Source: UA16 sp002292325
GTDB taxonomy: Bacteria; Bacteroidota; Bacteroidia; Flavobacteriales_D; Sanyastnellaceae
Assembly: GCA_943788645.1 (NCBI GenBank)
Contig: CALSRC010000002.1
Coordinates: forward strand, 62,001 to 126,000
Direction of reading: 5' to 3'
Length of the DNA stretch: 64,000 bases
The notes under the pieces were generated by a model that saw only the letters and a program-made list of their open reading frames with translations, was not told where the DNA came from and searched no databases. Position 1 is the stretch's first letter, and each line of letters starts with the position of its first letter. Of this stretch, positions 25,835 through 34,180 are shown in pieces. Position numbers and translations under genes: made by a program.

Positions 25835-27292
25835 ATGAATCACCTCACACCTGCAGAGCAGTCTCATGAGCCGTTGGATGAATCCCTTCAAGGATTGCCA
25901 ACTGTGGTCTCTGGAACGCCAACCAACACCCGAAAGCTTTACCTCGAAAGCTACGGTTGTCAGATGAACTTCAGTGATTCAGAAATTGTCGCGAGCATCT
26001 TGAATGAAGCAGGTTTTTCAACGACGCGAAATGAAGAGGAGGCAGATTTGGTGTTGCTCAATACGTGCGCTATTCGAGAAAACGCGGAGCAACGTGTCCG
26101 GACGCGATTGCGACAATTCAAAAAGGCAAAGAAGGACAGACCACAGTTGGTAGTCGGGGTCCTCGGTTGCATGGCCGAGCGTTTAAAAGAGTCTTTGCTT
26201 GAGCAAGAGAAGTTAGTGGATTTGGTTGTTGGGCCCGATGCTTACCGTGACATTCCTAACCTGGTTGATCAAGTAGAAGGCGGTCAGAAAGCCGTCAATG
26301 TTTTGCTGAGCAGGGAGGAAACTTATGCTGAAATCAGTCCTGTACGTCTCGACACCAATGGTGTTACGGCTTTCATAAGCATCATGCGGGGTTGTGACAA
26401 TATGTGCAGCTTCTGCGTTGTGCCTTTTACGCGGGGCCGTGAGCGAAGCCGGGATCCGCAAAGCATTGTGAGGGAGGCACATGAATTGTTTGAGTCAGGC
26501 TACCGTGAAGTGACGTTGTTGGGCCAAAACGTGGACAGCTACAAATGGAATGTCGACAACAAAGGACAAGTCAAAAATCCGGATGAGCCGGTGGTTCGAT
26601 TCGCTGAATTAATGGAGCGCGTGGCGGAGGTGAATCCGGATTTGCGTGTTCGTTTTTCCACGAGTCATCCAAAGGATATGACCGATGATGTGTTGCATGC
26701 GATGGCAAAACACGAGAACATCTGCAAGTACATTCATTTACCCGTGCAATCGGGAAACAGCGATGTGCTCAAGCGAATGAACCGCGGCTATACCCGTGAA
26801 TGGTACCTCGACCGAATCGAAGCGATTCGCCGAATAATGCCGGTTTGTGCTATTTCAACGGATATCATTGCTGGGTTTTGTGGGGAAACAGACGAAGATC
26901 ATGCGGACACCTTATCCATGATGGAATGTGTCAAATATGAAATGGCTTATATGTTTGCTTACAGTGAGCGACCAAAGACATTGGCTCAACGCAAATATGA
27001 AGATGACGTTCCTGCTGAATTGAAGAGTCGGCGTCTACAAGAAATCATTGCTTTGCAAAAGGTGCATGGATCAGCTCGAACAAAAGCCCTAGTGGGGCAT
27101 ACATACCGCGTGCTGGTCGAAGGAACGTCCAAAAAGAGTGCGGATGAGTACTTTGGTCGAACAACGCACAATGCAGTGGTCGTGTTCCCCAAAGAAAATG
27201 CCAAGCAAGGCACATACGTGAATGTGCATGTCGATGATTGCACACCGGTCACGCTGCGAGGCAAAATCACCGATTCAGAAGCGATAATTTAA
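25835..27292 (+). CDS. miaB: tRNA-2-methylthio-N6-dimethylallyladenosine synthase MiaB
   Basis: MiaB is a radical-SAM methylthiotransferase that converts i6A37 to ms2i6A37 in tRNAs reading U-starting codons. The 485-residue protein has the N-terminal UPF0004 domain with its cluster cysteines (YGCQMNFSDSE, LLNTCAIRENAEQ, GVLGCMAERLK), the radical-SAM motif CDNMCSFC (MRGCDNMCSFCVVPFTRGRE) and a C-terminal TRAM domain (GHTYRVLVEGTSKKS onwards). The ATG at 25835 gives about 30 residues before the first domain, as often seen in this phylum. The sigma-54 activator follows after 10 bases. Confidence 0.96.
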   Translation: MNHLTPAEQSHEPLDESLQGLPTVVSGTPTNTRKLYLESYGCQMNFSDSEIVASILNEAGFSTTRNEEEADLVLLNTCAIRENAEQRVRTRLRQFKKAKKDRPQLVVGVLGCMAERLKESLLEQEKLVDLVVGPDAYRDIPNLVDQVEGGQKAVNVLLSREETYAEISPVRLDTNGVTAFISIMRGCDNMCSFCVVPFTRGRERSRDPQSIVREAHELFESGYREVTLLGQNVDSYKWNVDNKGQVKNPDEPVVRFAELMERVAEVNPDLRVRFSTSHPKDMTDDVLHAMAKHENICKYIHLPVQSGNSDVLKRMNRGYTREWYLDRIEAIRRIMPVCAISTDIIAGFCGETDEDHADTLSMMECVKYEMAYMFAYSERPKTLAQRKYEDDVPAELKSRRLQEIIALQKVHGSARTKALVGHTYRVLVEGTSKKSADEYFGRTTHNAVVVFPKENAKQGTYVNVHVDDCTPVTLRGKITDSEAII

Positions 27293-27302
27293 ATTAGATA
27301 GC

Positions 27303-28571
27303 ATGGACGCAATCTCCATCAAAAGGCGGTTTGGGGTTATCGGAACGAGCCATGCGCTCGATCGAGCTGTGACAGTCGCTTCCCAGGTTGCTCCGACCGA
27401 TTTATCGGTTTTGGTTCTCGGCGAAAGCGGCGTAGGCAAGGAAATTATGCCGCGCGTCGTGCACCACTTTTCGAAGAGAAAGCATGGCCAATTGATTGCA
27501 GTGAACTGTGGCGCCATTCCTGAGGGTACAATTGATAGCGAACTGTTTGGCCATGAAAAAGGGGCGTTTACGGGAGCAACCGAATCACGGAAGGGCTATT
27601 TTGAGGAGGCCAACGGTGGGACGATTTTCTTGGATGAAGTCGCCGAGTTGCCGCTGACGACGCAGGTTCGTTTGCTGCGGGTGCTCGAGACCGGAGAGTT
27701 CATTCGGGTCGGCTCGTCCAAAGTTCAAAAGACGGATGTTCGGGTCGTTGCGGCGACGAATGTTAATTTTGCGGAAGCCATTCAGCGGGGTCATTTTAGG
27801 GAAGACTTGTACTACCGACTGAGCCAGGTGCCCATCGAAGTTCCGCCGCTGCGTGATCGATCCTCCGATATCCATTTGTTGTTTCGCAAGTTCACTACCG
27901 ACTTCTCCGAGCAATATCAAATGCCCCCGCTTTCTCTGACGCCGGATGCAATTGAAGTGTTAGAGAACTATCCATGGCCGGGCAATATCCGTCAGTTGAA
28001 AAACACAACGGAGCAAATGTCAATTTTGGAAATCGATCGACGGGTCGACTCGGATACACTGCTCAGCTACTTACCTGAATCCCATCGCACGCGCCTGCCG
28101 ATCCGCGAAACGCCAGCAGATGCCGCCACGATGAATGAACGTGAAATATTGTACAAGGTGTTGTTTGATATGCGACAGGAGGTGCAGGACTTGAAGAAAT
28201 TGGTGAACCATCTCATGCAAAGTGGGGATGCCGGTGTGAGTACTGAACTGGCGCAACGGGTTTTCGATGAACCATCGACTTCACTCAAAGAGCTTCCTTT
28301 AGGTCGAGGGCGTGCCGAAGCTGAGGACGCATCGTTTGAGTCGGACTGGTCACCGAAGTCATGGGCTTCATCGGAGAACTCATCCGAGCATGCTAACTCC
28401 ATCAATGAAGCAGAGGAAGTGGAAGAGGTGCTTTCTTTGCAAGATTCGGAGAAGGAGTTGATTCGAAGGGCGTTAGCCAAGCACCGAAATCGTCGCAAAT
28501 ACGCTGCATTGGAATTGGGTATTTCGGAGCGGACACTCTACCGCAAGATAAAAGAATACGGGCTCAAATGA
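27303..28571 (+). CDS. Sigma-54-dependent transcriptional activator without receiver domain
   Basis: An AAA+ enhancer-binding protein of 422 residues. The AAA+ domain starts almost at once: Walker A GESGVGKE, the sigma-54 contacting loop GAFTGA and Walker B GGTIFLDEVAEL. There is no N-terminal receiver, GAF or PAS domain, so activity must be controlled by a partner or by abundance. After the AAA+ domain (to about residue 250) there is an acidic linker (EDASFESDWSPKSW) and a Fis-type helix-turn-helix at the end (KYAALELGISERTLYRKIKE). In Bacteroidota this gene is typically linked with miaB, lptE and secG, as here. Its TGA overlaps the lptE start. Confidence 0.92.
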   Translation: MDAISIKRRFGVIGTSHALDRAVTVASQVAPTDLSVLVLGESGVGKEIMPRVVHHFSKRKHGQLIAVNCGAIPEGTIDSELFGHEKGAFTGATESRKGYFEEANGGTIFLDEVAELPLTTQVRLLRVLETGEFIRVGSSKVQKTDVRVVAATNVNFAEAIQRGHFREDLYYRLSQVPIEVPPLRDRSSDIHLLFRKFTTDFSEQYQMPPLSLTPDAIEVLENYPWPGNIRQLKNTTEQMSILEIDRRVDSDTLLSYLPESHRTRLPIRETPADAATMNEREILYKVLFDMRQEVQDLKKLVNHLMQSGDAGVSTELAQRVFDEPSTSLKELPLGRGRAEAEDASFESDWSPKSWASSENSSEHANSINEAEEVEEVLSLQDSEKELIRRALAKHRNRRKYAALELGISERTLYRKIKEYGLK

Positions 28572-29077
28572 TGCGGTATCGTCCTCTCTATTTGTGCATG
28601 CTTGGGGCGGTTCTTACGCTTTTTATTCGCTGCAGTGTCTATTCTCCATATGGCGCCCAAACGTCAGGTGCTTCAACATACTCAGTGGAGGCATTTGAGA
28701 TGCTTACTCCGCTTGCTACGGCCTCGAGTGCGCTGTCGTTGGCCGAGGAATTGCGCGACCGGGTTCAGCGTCAATCCACGCTGCGTTTGGTTGATTCAGA
28801 GGGAGAGCTTCAGTTCTCGGGAGAACTGATTACTTGGGAAATAACACCGGTCAATGTGCAAGTGGATGAGACGGCTGCAGCAAACCGCTTAACGATAGGA
28901 CTGCGTATCCATTATGAAAACACCCGCGACTCCGAACTGAGTTTTGACCGAACCTTCACAAGGTTTGCTGATTACAATAGCGACTTGGACTTGCTTCAAG
29001 TGGAGGATGACCTTGTGTCCGATATCGGCGCACAGCTGTCCCAAGACGTATTCAATGCATCACTCGGAAATTGGTGA
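28568..29077 (+). CDS. lptE: LptE-like LPS-assembly lipoprotein
   Basis: A 169-residue small lipoprotein with an N-terminal hydrophobic segment and a Cys at residue 22 (LFIRC), where Arg next to the Cys makes a somewhat unusual lipobox. The mature part has the Bacteroidota LptE-like pattern: VEAFEMLTPLATASSALSLA, ELRDRVQRQSTLRLVDSEGE and the closing LVSDIGAQLSQDVFNASLGNW. LptE plugs LptD in the outer membrane for lipopolysaccharide insertion. Divergence from E. coli LptE is large, so the call rests on the family pattern and the miaB-sigma54-lptE-secG neighbourhood. Confidence 0.8.
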   Translation: MMRYRPLYLCMLGAVLTLFIRCSVYSPYGAQTSGASTYSVEAFEMLTPLATASSALSLAEELRDRVQRQSTLRLVDSEGELQFSGELITWEITPVNVQVDETAAANRLTIGLRIHYENTRDSELSFDRTFTRFADYNSDLDLLQVEDDLVSDIGAQLSQDVFNASLGNW

Positions 29078-29093
29078 TTACCTTGCATCCGCA

Positions 29094-29978
29094 ATGCAAA
29101 TCCAACGTCTTCAAGAATTGCTTCAGAATCCAGAATTAATTTCTGGAGATGACCGAATTGGTCTGAAAGCATGGAGCGAGAAATACCCTTATGCGGCTTC
29201 AATTTCGATGTTGTTGGCACGAGCGAGTGCGGAAGGTGGACACATGAACGCAGAACAAGATCTGCTGCAGGCTGCTTCTCACGGTACGTTTCGTCAGCCG
29301 TTATTCGACTTAATGTTGCGCACTCGTCTTCGTGAAGAGGCTGCGGAGGTCGATAAGTTGGTGGATCAATTTGATGTGTCCGTTGCGTCGGAAACTGAAA
29401 CCGATTTAGCGGATGATGGTGCAACGCCTCGCCTTTTGGACCCCGAGCATCCGCTGGAAAGAGAAGCTTTGATCTCCGCCATTGGACGAACGATTGAGAC
29501 GGAAGTTGAAGAATGGGATGACGTTCCTAAACCGTCCAAAGCAACGGACACGTCCCCAAATGACGACCTCATTTTGATTCGAAAGGCCGTCGCATCTCCC
29601 TTCGCCAATTGGTTGTCACAGCGAGCGTCCGATGTGGGGTTTGGAGAAGTCATTGACGTGCGTTCGAGTACCGAACAAGCCAAACCGTTGGATGCTCGTT
29701 CGCTCATTGACCGCTTTATTGCGGCACAGCCGAAGATGGGGAAAATGCGTGAAGTAGATAGCTCAGTGGAACAATGGGCGAAGGAGAGTGTGATGGAGGA
29801 CCCGACATTGGTTACTGAAACCATGGCGCGGATTTATGCCAAACAAGGGAAAATCGGGAAGGCAAGAAAAGCTTACCGTCTTTTGGCATTGAAATATCCA
29901 GCAAAAAGCACTTATTTTGCATCCCAATTAGAAAAACTAGGCCAGACCGAAGAAGGATCGGCCGACTCGAACGAATAA
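29094..29978 (+). CDS. Hypothetical protein with C-terminal TPR-like repeat
   Basis: About 294 residues, cytoplasmic by appearance (no signal or membrane segment). It begins MQIQRLQELLQNPELISGDD, then KAWSEKYPYAASISMLLARA, an alpha-helical start. A long acidic, low-complexity middle follows, and the end has a helical pair resembling a tetratricopeptide repeat (TMARIYAKQGKIGKARKAYR, then LALKYPAKSTYFASQLEKL). Bacteroidota carry such proteins between lptE and secG; the function is unknown. ATG 29055 would overlap lptE; ATG 29094 is preferred because it gives the family-like N-terminus. Confidence 0.75.
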   Translation: MQIQRLQELLQNPELISGDDRIGLKAWSEKYPYAASISMLLARASAEGGHMNAEQDLLQAASHGTFRQPLFDLMLRTRLREEAAEVDKLVDQFDVSVASETETDLADDGATPRLLDPEHPLEREALISAIGRTIETEVEEWDDVPKPSKATDTSPNDDLILIRKAVASPFANWLSQRASDVGFGEVIDVRSSTEQAKPLDARSLIDRFIAAQPKMGKMREVDSSVEQWAKESVMEDPTLVTETMARIYAKQGKIGKARKAYRLLALKYPAKSTYFASQLEKLGQTEEGSADSNE

Positions 29979-29987
29979 CAGAAAATC

Positions 29988-30281
29988 ATGGGATACTTTT
30001 TGATGGTTGTAATATTGATCGTCTGCGTAATGCTCGGCGTTGTGATTCTCGTTCAAAACCCCAAAGGAGGTGGGTTAGCGACTGGATTCCAAGGTGCGAG
30101 TCAAATGGGTGGCGTACAAAAAACGACCGACTTTTTAGTCAAAGCGACGTGGTATTTGACGGGCGCATTGTTCGTGTTGTGCATTGTGGCGGGTGTCTAT
30201 TTTGGCAATGCACAGCAAGACACAGGAATGGATAGCCGTATGGCGATTCCTGCAAATACCAGCGTCCCAGCTGCAGAATAA
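29988..30281 (+). CDS. secG: Preprotein translocase subunit SecG
   Basis: SecG is the small non-essential subunit of SecYEG. The 97-residue protein has two transmembrane helices (about 3-22, YFLMVVILIVCVMLGVVILV, and about 55-75, WYLTGALFVLCIVAGVYFG) with the hallmark loop QNPKGGGLATGFQG between them. It is the last gene of the miaB-sigma54-lptE-TPR-secG run and is followed by a terminator. Confidence 0.93.
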   Translation: MGYFLMVVILIVCVMLGVVILVQNPKGGGLATGFQGASQMGGVQKTTDFLVKATWYLTGALFVLCIVAGVYFGNAQQDTGMDSRMAIPANTSVPAAE

Positions 30282-30311
30282 AGAACTCAACTTTCGTGAT
30301 CCAAACGAGAG

Positions 30312-30348
30312 AAAGCGCGTTTCCCTATTTGGGGGGCGCGCTTTTTTT
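30312..30348 (+). terminator. Rho-independent terminator after secG
   Basis: The arms AAAGCGCG (30312-30319) and CGCGCTTT (30337-30344) pair perfectly; inner CCC/GGG can extend the stem. A T tract continues to 30348. It separates the secG operon from groES. Confidence 0.8.
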
Positions 30349-30359
30349 GCGAAGTGCGA

Positions 30360-30409
30360 AAACCTGACAACATTACGCGTTGTCCCTTTGAAACCTGACA
30401 CGCCGTCAG
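30360..30409 (+). promoter_or_regulatory. Inverted and direct repeats upstream of groES
   Basis: The word AAACCTGACA occurs twice (30360-30369 and 30391-30400), 31 bases apart. Each copy forms half of a dyad: GACAAC (30366-30371) with GTTGTC (30379-30384), and CTGAC (30395-30399) with GTCAG (30405-30409). This ends 77 bases before the groES start. It is not a CIRCE element. A heat-shock operator or activator site is the obvious guess. Confidence 0.4.
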
Positions 30410-30486
30410 TCTGAAAGCTTTAAGAGTCGGTTGGCATGGAAATCGATAATAGCCAGACACAACCAGATACATCAAAATCTAAATAC

Positions 30487-30762
30487 ATGTCAGTTAACAT
30501 TCAACCTCTCGCAGATCGGGTCCTCGTTGAACCCGCTGCGGCAGAAGAAAAAACAGCCAGTGGAATCATCATTCCCGACACGGCAAAGGAAAAGCCGCAA
30601 CGCGGCATCGTTGTGGCAGTAGGCCCAGGAAAGCCGGAAGAACCAACCACGGTCAAAGTGGGGGACGCCGTTTTGTATGGAAAGTATTCCGGCACGGAGC
30701 TCCAGGTGGCTGGAGTGGATTACATGATGATGCGCGAAAGCGACATCCTCGCAATCGTTTGA
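30487..30762 (+). CDS. groES: Co-chaperonin GroES
   Basis: The 91-residue co-chaperonin caps the GroEL cavity. Typical sequence: the N-terminal PLADRVLVEP, the mobile loop EEKTASGIIIPDTAKEKPQ and the roof and C-terminal part VGDAVLYGKYSGTELQV ending ESDILAIV. ATG 30487 gives the canonical N-terminus; the frame continues upstream to 30436 without family similarity. groEL follows 26 bases downstream. Confidence 0.97.
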   Translation: MSVNIQPLADRVLVEPAAAEEKTASGIIIPDTAKEKPQRGIVVAVGPGKPEEPTTVKVGDAVLYGKYSGTELQVAGVDYMMMRESDILAIV

Positions 30763-30788
30763 TTTTAAAGCAATAAAACCGCATAGAT

Positions 30789-32423
30789 ATGGCGAAAGAA
30801 ATTCAATTCAACACCGATGCACGCAACGGGCTCAAGGCCGGCGTGGATCAATTGGCGAATGCCGTGAAGGTCACGTTAGGTCCAAAGGGTCGAAACGTGG
30901 TCATCGAAAAGAAATTTGGTGCTCCTTCTGTTACCAAAGACGGTGTGTCCGTTGCACGAGAAATCGAGCTGAAGGATGCATTGGAAAACATGGGTGCTCA
31001 AATGGTGAAAGAAGTGGCATCCAAGACGGCAGACGTTGCCGGAGATGGAACCACTACCGCAACCGTTTTGGCACAAGCACTTATCGGAGAAGGTTTGCGC
31101 AACGTCGCGGCGGGTGCGAATCCGATGGACTTAAAGCGTGGAATGGATAAGGCATCAAAGGCCATCATTGAGCAGCTTCAGAAGTTGTCCCGTGAAGTCG
31201 GAAACGATAACTCTAAAATCGAACAGGTCGGTACGATCTCTGCTAACAACGACGAAATGGTTGGTAAGCTAATCGCCGAGGCGATGCAAGTCGTAGGCAA
31301 CGAAGGTGTGATTACCGTGGAAGAAGCAAAAGGAACGGAAACGGATGTAAAAACCGTGGAAGGAATGCAATTCGATCGCGGTTACCTCTCTCCATACTTC
31401 GTTACCAATAGCGAAAAGATGGAAGCAGAATTGGAGAGTCCGTACATCCTGATTTATGACAAGAAGATTTCGACCATGAAGGATTTGCTCCCAAGCTTGG
31501 AGCAAACTGCGCAAAGCGGACGTCCATTGCTCATCATTGCAGAGGACATCGACGGAGAAGCATTGGCTACCTTGGTCGTCAACAAAATTCGAGGTTCACT
31601 GAAGGTTGCAGCCGTCAAAGCCCCGGGATTTGGAGACCGTCGCAAAGCCATGTTGCAGGACATCGCAGTTTTGACAGGAGGACAGGTCATTTCAGAGGAG
31701 ACCGGATTGAAGTTGGAAAATGTAACATTGGCTGATTTAGGAACTGCAGAAAAGATTACCATCGACAAAGACAACACGACGGTGGTCAATGGAAGCGGCG
31801 AGAAAGATCAAATCAAGGCACGCATCAATCAAATCAAAGCCCAAATCGAAACCACCACTTCGGATTACGACAAGGAAAAGCTGCAAGAGCGTTTGGCCAA
31901 ATTAGCAGGAGGTGTTGCGGTCTTGTACGTCGGCGCAGCAACGGAAGTGGAGATGAAGGAGAAGAAAGACCGAGTGGATGATGCGTTGCATGCCACACGA
32001 GCTGCTGTCGAAGAAGGCATCGTTCCAGGTGGAGGTACAGCCTACATCCGGGCCGCTGAATCGGTGAAAGGAATGGAAGGATTGAATCCGGACGAGACTA
32101 CCGGTGTTCAGATTGTATTGCGGGCCCTCGAGGAGCCACTTCGTCAGATCGTCGCCAATGCTGGTGGGGAAGGGGCAGTGGTCGTCAATGCCGTGCGGGA
32201 AGGGAAAGGAGACTTTGGTTACAACGCCCGAACAGAGGTGTACGAAAACCTTTTCGAAGCAGGAGTCATTGATCCCACGAAAGTGACCCGTGTAGCATTG
32301 GAAAATGCAGTCTCCATCTCCGGGATGGTGTTGACTACGGAGTGCGTCATTGCCGACGAGGAGGAAGAAGCTCCAGCGGCGCCACCAGCCGGTATGGGCG
32401 GTGGTATGGGCGGAATGATGTAG
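30789..32423 (+). CDS. groEL: Chaperonin GroEL
   Basis: The 544-residue (60 kDa) ATP-dependent chaperonin. Clear signatures: VTLGPKGRNVVIEKKFGAP (ATP site), AGDGTTTATVLAQAL, the apical domain segment MQFDRGYLSPYFVTN, AAVEEGIVPGGGTAYIRA, and a GGM-rich C-terminal tail (GMGGGMGGMM) that lies in the cavity. Transcribed with groES; closed by a strong terminator. Confidence 0.98.
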   Translation: MAKEIQFNTDARNGLKAGVDQLANAVKVTLGPKGRNVVIEKKFGAPSVTKDGVSVAREIELKDALENMGAQMVKEVASKTADVAGDGTTTATVLAQALIGEGLRNVAAGANPMDLKRGMDKASKAIIEQLQKLSREVGNDNSKIEQVGTISANNDEMVGKLIAEAMQVVGNEGVITVEEAKGTETDVKTVEGMQFDRGYLSPYFVTNSEKMEAELESPYILIYDKKISTMKDLLPSLEQTAQSGRPLLIIAEDIDGEALATLVVNKIRGSLKVAAVKAPGFGDRRKAMLQDIAVLTGGQVISEETGLKLENVTLADLGTAEKITIDKDNTTVVNGSGEKDQIKARINQIKAQIETTTSDYDKEKLQERLAKLAGGVAVLYVGAATEVEMKEKKDRVDDALHATRAAVEEGIVPGGGTAYIRAAESVKGMEGLNPDETTGVQIVLRALEEPLRQIVANAGGEGAVVVNAVREGKGDFGYNARTEVYENLFEAGVIDPTKVTRVALENAVSISGMVLTTECVIADEEEEAPAAPPAGMGGGMGGMM

Positions 32424-32446
32424 GAGAATTTGGAACGCAGTAAAAG

Positions 32447-32477
32447 AAAGCCACCTCAATCGGGGTGGCTTTTTTTA
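32447..32477 (+). terminator. Rho-independent terminator after groEL
   Basis: The arms AAAGCCACC and GGTGGCTTT pair around a short loop and are followed by a seven-base T tract, 24 bases after the groEL stop. Confidence 0.85.
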
Positions 32478-32511
32478 TTTCCTCAAGTGGAATCATTGTA
32501 ACTTGCTCGGC

Positions 32512-33219
32512 ATGTCGGTGTCCATTCAAAACGTGAGTCAATACTTTGGGGATCAGGCCGCTTTGAACGAAGTGAGTTTGGAGGTGCCGAGTTCTCAAGT
32601 TTTGGGTTTGTTGGGGCCGAATGGGGCAGGTAAATCCACTTTGATGCGGCTAATCACAGGCTACATGTCTCCAACCAAGGGCAAGGTCCATGTGTGTGGA
32701 ATGGACGTGGCGTCGCAACCATTGGATACGAAACGTCGTGTGGGTTATTTGCCCGAACACAATCCGGTACATCTGGATATGTACATTCAGGAGTACCTGG
32801 ACTATGTAGCCCGGTTGCACGGCCTTTCCGATCGTTCAGATCGGGTACGCGAAATCATTCATAAGGTTGGTTTGACCCCTGAGTCGCATAAATTAATCGG
32901 CCAACTTTCAAAAGGATACCGGCAGCGTGTGGGACTTGCGCAAGCGCTGATTCACGATCCGGAAGTCTTGATTCTCGATGAGCCAACTTCAGGGCTCGAC
33001 CCCATTCAATTGGTGGATATTCGGGAATTGGTCAAGGAGGTAGGGGAGCGAAGAACCGTTATTCTTTCAACGCACATTATGCAGGAGGTGGAAGCGATGT
33101 GCGAGCGGGTCGTACTCATTCACCAAGGAAGGCTCGTGGAGGATGATTCTGTGGAGTCGTTTTCCAATCGAACAGGCGGTTTAGAGGCTGTGTTTCAATC
33201 GCTCGGTTCCGCGGTTTGA
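32512..33219 (+). CDS. gldA: ABC transporter ATP-binding protein, GldA-type
   Basis: A 235-residue ABC ATPase. Walker A GPNGAGKST, signature LSKGYRQRVGLAQALI and Walker B VLILDEPTSGLDP are intact. The overall sequence (start SVSIQNVSQYFGDQAALNEV and GYLPEHNPVHLDMYIQEYLD) matches GldA, the ATPase of the GldAFG exporter linked to gliding in flavobacteria. No gldF or gldG is next to it, so a different permease partner is possible and the gene symbol is tentative. ATG 32512 is preferred over TTG 32503. The stop overlaps the rsgA start (TGATG). Confidence 0.8.
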   Translation: MSVSIQNVSQYFGDQAALNEVSLEVPSSQVLGLLGPNGAGKSTLMRLITGYMSPTKGKVHVCGMDVASQPLDTKRRVGYLPEHNPVHLDMYIQEYLDYVARLHGLSDRSDRVREIIHKVGLTPESHKLIGQLSKGYRQRVGLAQALIHDPEVLILDEPTSGLDPIQLVDIRELVKEVGERRTVILSTHIMQEVEAMCERVVLIHQGRLVEDDSVESFSNRTGGLEAVFQSLGSAV

Positions 33220-34175
33220 TGGAAGCCAATCGTTCGCAAGGCCGAGTGATGCGATCCACGGGTTCCTGGTATGAGGTGCTCGATGCAGAAACGGGTGAAG
33301 TTTGGTCTTGCCGGGCAGGTGGTCGGTTGCGGTTGAAGGGTGACCGTTCGACCAATCCGTTTGCGGTGGGTGATGAGGTGGTCATGCAGCATGATGGCGA
33401 AGGAGATCCACCCTTGATCGTGGAACGGAAGGACCGAAGGAATGCGATTGTGCGCCGCTCCGTAAACCTATCGAAAGCGACGCATGTCGTCGCCGCTAAT
33501 TTGGATCGTGCATTTCTCATTGCGACCGTTTCCGCTCCAGATACCAGTACGGGATTTATCGACCGGTTTTTGGTAACGGCAGAGGCATATGGAATTCCGA
33601 CTACCGTGGTTTTTAATAAATCCGACCTGTGCCTGCCCGACTCACCAGAAGCAGATCGGGTGCTGGAGTTGGAGGAGATTTATCAATCAGTAGGCTACGA
33701 ATGCATACGTACATCCGCCGCTACAGGCGAAGGACTTGATGCGCTTAGGGAATCGATGGCCCAGTCCGGAGTGAATCTGCTTTCAGGTCACAGTGGTGTC
33801 GGAAAGAGCACATTGATCAATCGATTGATGCCCGGTCTTGAACTCAAGACAGGTGATGTTTCAGCCGCCCATAGCAAGGGCAAACACACGACGACTTTCG
33901 CGGAAATGTTTGCATTGTCGAGCGGCGGGTTCATCATTGATACGCCGGGAATCAAGGGTTTTGGTCTGGTAGAGCTTGAAAAAGACCAATTGCATCATTA
34001 TTTCCCTGAAATGTTTGTGCGATTGCCGAAATGCAAATTCCACAATTGCCTGCACCGGTCAGAGCCGCAATGTGGCGTTCGTTCTGCGGTCGAACAGGGA
34101 GAGATCCCTTATCAACGGTACGAGAACTACCTCGATTTGTACGAGAATTTTGATGAGGATCCCAATTACCGTTGA
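33219..34175 (+). CDS. rsgA: Ribosome small-subunit-dependent GTPase RsgA
   Basis: RsgA is a late 30S assembly factor. The 318-residue protein has an N-terminal OB domain (about 1-75), a circularly permuted GTPase domain with motif order G4 (NKSD), G1 (GHSGVGKSTLINRL), then G3 (DTPG in FIIDTPGIKGFG), and a C-terminal zinc-binding helical domain with CKFHNCLHRSEPQCGV. The ATG 33219 overlaps the preceding stop. Confidence 0.95.
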   Translation: MEANRSQGRVMRSTGSWYEVLDAETGEVWSCRAGGRLRLKGDRSTNPFAVGDEVVMQHDGEGDPPLIVERKDRRNAIVRRSVNLSKATHVVAANLDRAFLIATVSAPDTSTGFIDRFLVTAEAYGIPTTVVFNKSDLCLPDSPEADRVLELEEIYQSVGYECIRTSAATGEGLDALRESMAQSGVNLLSGHSGVGKSTLINRLMPGLELKTGDVSAAHSKGKHTTTFAEMFALSSGGFIIDTPGIKGFGLVELEKDQLHHYFPEMFVRLPKCKFHNCLHRSEPQCGVRSAVEQGEIPYQRYENYLDLYENFDEDPNYR

Positions 34176-34180
34176 TGAGG

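Noticed and set aside
30360..30486. CIRCE heat-shock element upstream of groES
   Set aside because: No TTAGCACTC-N9-GAGTGCTAA-like sequence is present; the dyads there are different.
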